Shown piece after piece: positions 59,102 through 64,000 of a DNA stretch of 64,000 nt. How positions within the stretch are numbered: the first letter of the stretch is position 1; the number at the start of each line of letters is the position of its first letter. The stretch comes from Desulfofustis sp. PB-SRB1 (GTDB lineage: Bacteria > Desulfobacterota > Desulfobulbia > Desulfobulbales > Desulfocapsaceae): NCBI GenBank assembly GCA_016722945.1, contig JAEQMT010000066.1, positions 1 through 64,000 of the forward strand, given 5' to 3'. The notes below the pieces were generated by a model. That model was given only the letters and a program-made list of their open reading frames with translations. It was not told where the DNA came from and searched no databases. A program made the translations under genes and the position numbers.

Positions 59102-59133
59102 TGGAGCGAACTTAACGGAGAAAACAAAGAGAA

Positions 59134-59499
59134 CTAAGGACGATAAAACTTATGGGAGCCGAACTGGGCGACGTAGGTGAGGCCATCGGCCCATTCCGGT
59201 TCCACTGATTCAAGGTGATAGTGTGTTGCACCATCGGTAAAATCAGGGGTTTTAAGGGCTATCGCCGCTGTTTCCATGCACTTGAAAAAGGTTTCCGGAT
59301 CATCGGGGATGTAGTTCTGCTTCTGAAATGTCCAGCTGAACTGATACGGCTGGGTAACCACGTCCTTTACCGACATTTCTTGCTCGGAAGCGCGATTCAG
59401 GGTTACGTGGGCCACCGCAAGCTGGCCTATTTGCGGCTCTGAACGAGCCTCATGGTATATATTTAGGGTGAGCCACAAGATCCCTTCCATCAACGTCAT
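59134..59499 (-). CDS. SleB-type cell wall hydrolase
   Basis: 121 residues of the SleB/Hydrolase_2 family: WLTLNIYHEARSEPQIGQLA with the catalytic Glu, HVTLNRA, PYQFSWTF and THYHLESV. It has no signal peptide or other domain, shorter than spore-cortex SleB. Start at 59499 has GGAGTAGTGG before it; the longer frame to 59553 begins within the end of a dispersed repeat and is unlikely. Confidence 0.85.
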   Translation of the reverse strand: MTLMEGILWLTLNIYHEARSEPQIGQLAVAHVTLNRASEQEMSVKDVVTQPYQFSWTFQKQNYIPDDPETFFKCMETAAIALKTPDFTDGATHYHLESVEPEWADGLTYVAQFGSHKFYRP

Positions 59500-59528
59500 A
59501 TCCACTACTCCTTTGTCTTGTTCCGAAA

Positions 59529-59668
59529 TTTGATGGCGTCGTAAAAACCCCAATTACGGTCATTGTGGAGTTGAATCGAAATCAATAATCATTTGAAATT
59601 ACTGGATTCCCGCTTTCGCGGGAATGACGTTATCAAGCAAATTCAAGGTTTTTACGGGCTCATCAAAT
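59529..59668. repeat. Dispersed intergenic element, copy F
   Basis: Ends TTTGATGGCGTCGTAAAAACC and GGTTTTTACGGGCTCATCAAA are inverted. The core holds the hairpin GGATTCCCGC-TTTC-GCGGGAATGAC. The best-kept copy of the family in the window. Confidence 0.8.
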
Positions 59669-59784
59669 TTTCTACCATAGCAAAAACCATCCGTGTTGGC
59701 TACCTGGCAATTACTTCCATGTAAAAAGCGATAAAATAATAATAATAACCCGCTGAGAGTCAAGTAAATAGGTTATTTCATCGA

Positions 59785-60642
59785 TCAGAGGGGGTAACCT
59801 GCTTGGCTCAGCTGCACTTTCAAAGCGATAAATTGATCAATGGTGAGTTGTTCGGCACGCACGTCGACAACGATACCGATGGAACTGAGACATTGTTTGA
59901 TAACCTCCTTAGTTGACCCGTGGCCGATCGTACTGGTTCCCGCCAGGGCCGCGAGATTGTTGACCAATGTCTTTCTTCTGGTTGCAAAGGCGCCACGGAC
60001 GATTCGGCACAGTTGGGCATGTTCGTCCTTGCCCAGCAGCTGAGGGCGAATGGTAAGCCTGACGAGGGTTGAATCCACCTTTGGGCGGGGGTGAAACGCC
60101 TCCGGTCTTATGGTGAACAACTTTTCCACCACGGCAACCTGGTTAAGCAGAACAGTACTGATGCCGTATAATTTCGTACCGACAGATGCCTTGAGCCTCT
60201 CGGCCACCTCTTTTTGCAAGAGCACCGTTACCTGCTCTATGCAATGGGCATGATCGACAATCGTAAATAAAAACGGGTGAGAGATAGAGTAGGGCAGATT
60301 CGAGACAATTTTCAGCCGGCCAAACCTCGATGACAACAATTGGTAATCCACGGTGAGGATGTCACCATGAATAAGCTCGACATTTTCCGGTAAAATCCGG
60401 GCAAGCCGATGGTACTCGATGAGTCCGCCATCGATTTCAACCCCAATAACATTTTTTACTCGCGGCGCCAGAGCACAGGTAAGAATGCCAAGCCCGACCC
60501 CGGCCTCGATAACGGTGTCTTCGGCACCGCAGGTGGAGGCCGCGACGATACCATCGGCGTAGCGGCGATTGACCAGAAAATTTTGTCCGCGCTGCTTCGA
60601 CGGTGATAAGCCATGCGTCGCCAGGATCTTTTTTACATTCAC
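59785..60642 (-). CDS. rsmA: 16S rRNA dimethyladenosine transferase
   Basis: 285 residues (KsgA). It dimethylates two adjacent adenines in helix 45 of 16S rRNA. Seen are KQRGQNFLVNRRY, EAGVGLGILTCAL for SAM binding, GVEIDGG, the catalytic NLPYSISHPFLF and FHPRPKVDSTLVRL. Lies downstream of tsaD and DUF2062 on the same strand. Confidence 0.95.
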   Translation of the reverse strand: MNVKKILATHGLSPSKQRGQNFLVNRRYADGIVAASTCGAEDTVIEAGVGLGILTCALAPRVKNVIGVEIDGGLIEYHRLARILPENVELIHGDILTVDYQLLSSRFGRLKIVSNLPYSISHPFLFTIVDHAHCIEQVTVLLQKEVAERLKASVGTKLYGISTVLLNQVAVVEKLFTIRPEAFHPRPKVDSTLVRLTIRPQLLGKDEHAQLCRIVRGAFATRRKTLVNNLAALAGTSTIGHGSTKEVIKQCLSSIGIVVDVRAEQLTIDQFIALKVQLSQAGYPL

Positions 60643-60659
60643 ACGTCGCTCTCTGGATG

Positions 60660-61160
60660 CTAGCTTAACACCTGTTTTTCTCTTCGCTTCCGACGAAAGG
60701 CAACGATAACATGATAGAAACCGAAGTAGCTGAGCAGACCGCCCGGTAACGCCAGGATAAGGCCGCCAACGAGAAATACGACCACCGCCTCATAGCCAAG
60801 GCCTGCTATTGCCTGCATCATCTCATAAAACCCGCGATCAGATTCCAGTAAATTGGTTACTTTATTGAGATAGCGAGTATCGAGATGATACGGCGTGGCA
60901 ATGTTTCCCAGGATCAGGCAGACAGAATAAAGGGGAATGAAGGTAAAGGGATTGCTGATGATGTAGCTGGTGGTTATCCCGGCGATAATGGAAGATCTGG
61001 TGAGAAAGGTGATCAGCAGTACCGCCGTGGTGTGCAGGGGGATTGTTGGCGTCAGCCCGATGAATACGCCAATTGCCGCACCCAGCGCCAGGGAGTGGGG
61101 GCTGCCCTTCAGACGCAGCAACTTGTAGTAATGAAACTTAGTGGTGCGGGCAAAATTCAC
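60660..61160 (-). CDS. DUF2062 membrane protein
   Basis: 166 residues, three to four hydrophobic segments. SPHSLALGAAIGVFIGLTP is the DUF2062 hallmark, followed by SNPFTFIPLY and LPGGLLSYFGFY. Function unknown; often near glycosyltransferases. 6 bases separate it from tsaD and 17 from rsmA, so the three form one unit. Confidence 0.88.
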   Translation of the reverse strand: MNFARTTKFHYYKLLRLKGSPHSLALGAAIGVFIGLTPTIPLHTTAVLLITFLTRSSIIAGITTSYIISNPFTFIPLYSVCLILGNIATPYHLDTRYLNKVTNLLESDRGFYEMMQAIAGLGYEAVVVFLVGGLILALPGGLLSYFGFYHVIVAFRRKRREKQVLS

Positions 61161-61166
61161 GACGGA

Positions 61167-62174
61167 TTATCGACCGAGCGAGGAACGCGAATAGACGTCA
61201 TCTTCATGGTGGATCTTAAATAAGGTCTCCATCTTTTTTGCCCCGGCAAAGGCAATCATTGCCGCATTATCGGTGCAAAACTCACGGGCCGGGAGGTAAA
61301 CGCGCTTCCCGTGCGCCGCTCCAGTCTGAGCTAATTGTGAACGCAGTCTATCGTTTGCCGCCACGCCGCCGCCCAGTACGATTGAATCGATCCTTGTATC
61401 TTGTGCCGCTCGTATGATTTTTTCCACCAGTACATCAATCACCGCCTGTTGAAATGATGCGCAGATATCGTCGACGGGGAGATCGCGACCATCTTTTTCA
61501 TATGTTCTGACAATCTGGGAAACGGCGGTTTTCAAACCGCTAAAGCTGAAATCATATGAATGCTCAGAGAGTTTCGCGCGCGGTAGCGAAAAGGCGGTTT
61601 TATCACCTTCGGTACTGCGCCGGGAGATAACCGGGCCGCCGGGATAGCCGAGATCAAGCAAACGGGCAACCTTGTCAAATACCTCGCCGGCGGCGTCATC
61701 ACGGGTGCAGCCAAGCAGGGTGCAGCGGATAAAATCGTCTACCCGGTAGATAGCGCTGGTACCGCCGGAAACAATAAGGGCGAGGTAGGGAAAGGGAGGT
61801 GTTTCGCGTTCAAGAAAAATGGAAAGAGCATGGGCAGCCAGGTGATCAACCCCGACAAAGGCAATATCTTTTGCGTAGGCAAATGATTTAGCAAAAGAAT
61901 AGCCAACCAGCAGCGAGCCGATCAAACCGGGCCCCTGGGTTGCCGCAACGAGATCCACTTCTTCATGGGAGAGATTCGCCCGGGAAAAAACGGCATCGAT
62001 GATGGGAATAAGATTTTCAAGATGAGCCCGCGAGGCAAGCTCGGGAACGATACCGCCAAAGGGCAGGTGCACCGCGTCCTGACTCTGGCTCACATGAGCA
62101 AGCACACCCTTGTCGTCACTGATGAGTGCCGCCGCGGTATCATCGCAGGAGGTTTCTATGCCCAGCGTAATCAT
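61167..62174 (-). CDS. tsaD: tRNA N6-adenosine threonylcarbamoyltransferase
   Basis: 335 residues. The ASKHA-fold enzyme transfers the threonylcarbamoyl group to A37. Metal-binding His pair in VGVDHLAAHALS; TLGIETSCDDTAAAL, ATQGPGLIGSLLVG and VLGGGVAANDRLR are intact. It works with TsaE and TsaB; no tsaB gene is seen in the window. Confidence 0.96.
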   Translation of the reverse strand: MITLGIETSCDDTAAALISDDKGVLAHVSQSQDAVHLPFGGIVPELASRAHLENLIPIIDAVFSRANLSHEEVDLVAATQGPGLIGSLLVGYSFAKSFAYAKDIAFVGVDHLAAHALSIFLERETPPFPYLALIVSGGTSAIYRVDDFIRCTLLGCTRDDAAGEVFDKVARLLDLGYPGGPVISRRSTEGDKTAFSLPRAKLSEHSYDFSFSGLKTAVSQIVRTYEKDGRDLPVDDICASFQQAVIDVLVEKIIRAAQDTRIDSIVLGGGVAANDRLRSQLAQTGAAHGKRVYLPAREFCTDNAAMIAFAGAKKMETLFKIHHEDDVYSRSSLGR

Positions 62175-62213
62175 CAGCTAAATTATAGGTATTGTAACCT
62201 TGCTGTGGCGGTA

Positions 62214-63311
62214 TCAGAGATACGATGGAACTTCATTGCTGCTCGGGTACGAGCCGAGCCACTCATAATAAGAACAGATATCGCGAATTTCTTCACACCC
62301 TGACCTGATATGATCCTCACTCATATGCCCCATCATATCGATGAAAAATACATATTGCCAATTTTTACCCTTAATCGGCCGCGATTCGATTTTCGCCAGA
62401 TTGATGTGGCGCCGCGACAACACGGTCAAAATTTCATTGAGTGCACCCGGCCGATCGCGGGTGCCGATCAGCAAAGAGGTGCGGTCATTGCCGCTGTATG
62501 GGGGAGACTTGCTTCCGATAATGAGAAAACGGGTGGTATTGCCGCGATAATCCTCTATGCCTTTCACTACTACCTGTAGTCCGTACGCCTTGATCGCCAA
62601 CGATGATGCAATGGCGCCGATGTTGGGATTATTGGCCGCCATCTGGGCGGCGGCGCCGGTGGAAAAGACCGGCAGGGTGGGGGTTGCAGGAAGATTCTTG
62701 CGCAGCCATTCACGGCATTGGGCAAGGGGCTGGTCGTGAGAGGCGACGGTTTGGATATCGTTGATATTGCCCGACTTGCAGACCAGATTGTGGCTAATCT
62801 CCAGGCGTACTTCCCCACAGATTTTCACCTTGTACTTCATGAACGAGTCCAGGGTGGAGAAGACGGCGCCCTCGATAGAATTTTCCACTGGTACCACTCC
62901 GTAAGTGGTGCGCTCCTTTTCCACCTCGGCAAAAACCTCGGCAATGGATTCAAGAGGCCGATACTCGGCCGATTGACCAAAATAGCTTACCCCCGCCAGA
63001 TGGGTGAAGGTGGCCTCCGGGCCGAGATATGATATCTCGATTTTTTTTTGAGAAAGCCGGCAGGTGGTTATTATTTCGTGAAAAATCGAGCGCAAAGCGT
63101 TTTCGGGGAAACCCCCGTCATTGATCTCGGCCAACCGCTCGTAGATCTGACGTTCACGATAGGGATCCCAGGCCGCGCGCTTGCCGGCATCCTTTAGTTT
63201 ACCGATGGCAACGGCACATTCAAGCCGCTCCTTGAGCAGGCCAACCACCTCGCTGTCGATAGTATCGATACGGTCTCTGAGATCCGTTATGGAAGATTTG
63301 TTATCACTCAT
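62214..63311 (-). CDS. pheA: Chorismate mutase / prephenate dehydratase
   Basis: 365 residues. AroQ-type mutase (about 5-90: DLRDRIDTIDSEVVGLLKER, DPYRERQIYERL), dehydratase (about 95-275: YLGPEATFTHLAGVSYFG, VPVENSIEGAV, and TRFLIIG) and a C-terminal ACT domain (about 285-360; RPGALNEILTVLSRRHINL, KIESRP), which senses phenylalanine. The start MSDNKSSITDL was chosen as the family start; an upstream frame to 63428 adds 39 residues of no clear family. Confidence 0.94.
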   Translation of the reverse strand: MSDNKSSITDLRDRIDTIDSEVVGLLKERLECAVAIGKLKDAGKRAAWDPYRERQIYERLAEINDGGFPENALRSIFHEIITTCRLSQKKIEISYLGPEATFTHLAGVSYFGQSAEYRPLESIAEVFAEVEKERTTYGVVPVENSIEGAVFSTLDSFMKYKVKICGEVRLEISHNLVCKSGNINDIQTVASHDQPLAQCREWLRKNLPATPTLPVFSTGAAAQMAANNPNIGAIASSLAIKAYGLQVVVKGIEDYRGNTTRFLIIGSKSPPYSGNDRTSLLIGTRDRPGALNEILTVLSRRHINLAKIESRPIKGKNWQYVFFIDMMGHMSEDHIRSGCEEIRDICSYYEWLGSYPSSNEVPSYL

Positions 63312-63523
63312 TATGCTGGGCTCATGGTGTGTACCCATCAACACGATCTGATCCATGGACATTTCGGCTGATGAGAGGAGAATTATTTCAGATACCAACT
63401 TTGTAGGAAGAAGAAAAAAGTATGTCAAGCGGGAAAAGGCTGGTATAGACTGGCAGCATCGCTAAATATCTACCAAAGGCGCCGATTCAGGTTCAATAGC
63501 ACCGCTGCAAAGGGCGAAACAGG

Positions 63524-64000
63524 ATGAATCAGGAAAAACATACGAACAGATAAATAACCGGATAAAACGAGGTGAAGCGGTGGTGGTAACCGCCGAAGAG
63601 ATGGTTGGCATCGTCAAGACAAAAGGGGCGAAAGATGCAGCGGCAACGGTGGATGTGGTGACCACCGGCACCTTTGCCCCCATGTGCTCCTCCGGAGCGT
63701 TCATCAATTTTGGTCAGAGCGTTCCCACCATCAAGGCAGCAAAGGTGTGGTTCAACAAGGTGCCGGGATATGGTGGCCTTGCCGCGGTGGATTGCTATCT
63801 CGGTGCCACCGAACCAGCCGAGGATGATCCGTTAAACAAGGTATATCCCGGCCAGTTCACCTATGGCGGCGGCCACGTCATTGAGGATCTGGTCAGGGGA
63901 GAATCCGTGTTTTTCGAATCCAAGGCATACGGAACTGACTGTTATGCATCACGAAAGTGTAAAAAGGAGGTACGTCTCGATGAACTTCCTTTTGCCCTGC
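63524..64000 (+). CDS. DUF39 homocysteine-biosynthesis protein, 3' end outside window
   Basis: The first 159 residues of a COG1900/DUF39 protein: NNRIKRGEAVVVTAEEMVG, VTTGTFAPMCSSGAF, FNKVPGYGGLAAVDCYLGA and YGGGHVIEDLVRG. In methanogens and in sulfur-metabolising bacteria such proteins form homocysteine from aspartate semialdehyde and a persulfide or sulfide, with conserved Cys; Cys are seen here in MCSSG, DCYLG and DCYAS. An in-frame stop at 63497 sets the ATG at 63524 as the first possible start. Confidence 0.9.

Noticed and set aside
59500-59553. N-terminal extension of the SleB-type hydrolase
   Set aside because: The extra codons come from the end of a dispersed repeat; the ribosome site points to 59499.

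Overview
The window looks like a chromosome segment from an anaerobic, sulfur-metabolising member of the Desulfobacterota, probably a relative of Desulfobulbales. This is inferred from gene content: a periplasmic multiheme cytochrome c, a multi-domain periplasmic rhodanese, a DUF39-type homocysteine/sulfur-insertion protein, an anaerobic-type cobalamin set (cbiA, cbiB, cbiP), a Mn-dependent pyrophosphatase, and three genes that make sense only if an in-frame TGA is read as selenocysteine. Base composition is close to balanced and housekeeping genes dominate. No ribosomal RNA, CRISPR array, prophage or plasmid function was seen.

Layout. 1-1.4 kb: a decayed IS1634-like transposase, then a gene-poor stretch. 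2.2-7.8 kb: sucrose metabolism, with a twice-frameshifted sucrose-phosphate synthase facing an intact sucrose synthase and an unrecognised partner gene. 8-11.3 kb: a tRNA-Leu, the phoH-ybeY-pdxJ group (ybeY has no stop before pdxJ), and a frameshifted beta-propeller/DsbA-like gene with an apparent U-x-x-C active site. 11.5-18 kb: tRNA-Leu, the tig-clpP-clpX-lon proteostasis cluster (tig carries one frameshift), tRNA-Val and tRNA-Asp. 18-23.5 kb: a two-module pentapeptide protein, a broken potassium channel, an FKBP isomerase, hisI, hisG, engB and a small Cys-rich protein. 23.5-31.6 kb: lepA, rpoH, a sugar aminotransferase, a large TPR protein, greA and a TetR regulator with a palindromic operator.

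31.8-43.9 kb: a purD-purE fusion, tsaC, ettA, a rhodanese with apparent selenocysteine, two small genes, a pentaheme cytochrome with apparent selenocysteine, a DUF3014 protein, Mn-pyrophosphatase and tsaE. 44-54 kb: a YcaO-TPR protein followed by a tightly packed late cobalamin operon, cobC-cobU-cobT-cobS-(cobD/cbiP fusion)-cbiB-cbiA, with a 21-bp minisatellite inside the start of cobS. 54-64 kb: ndk, xseA, a YfgM-like TPR protein, panC, a second aminotransferase, a SleB-type hydrolase, ksgA, a DUF2062 protein, tsaD, pheA and the start of a DUF39 gene.

Three themes link the genes. (1) The three in-frame TGA codons fall in exported redox proteins, at positions where relatives carry cysteine, each with a possible stem-loop just downstream; this suggests a selenoprotein-rich organism. 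(2) A family of short (about 120-170 bp) intergenic elements with TTTGATGG..TCGTAAAAACC-like inverted ends recurs at least six times and reaches into gene ends. (3) Single-base indels, mostly in short homopolymers, break tig, sucrose-phosphate synthase, the DsbA-like gene, the channel and the transposase; whether these are real decay or sequence errors cannot be decided from the sequence alone.
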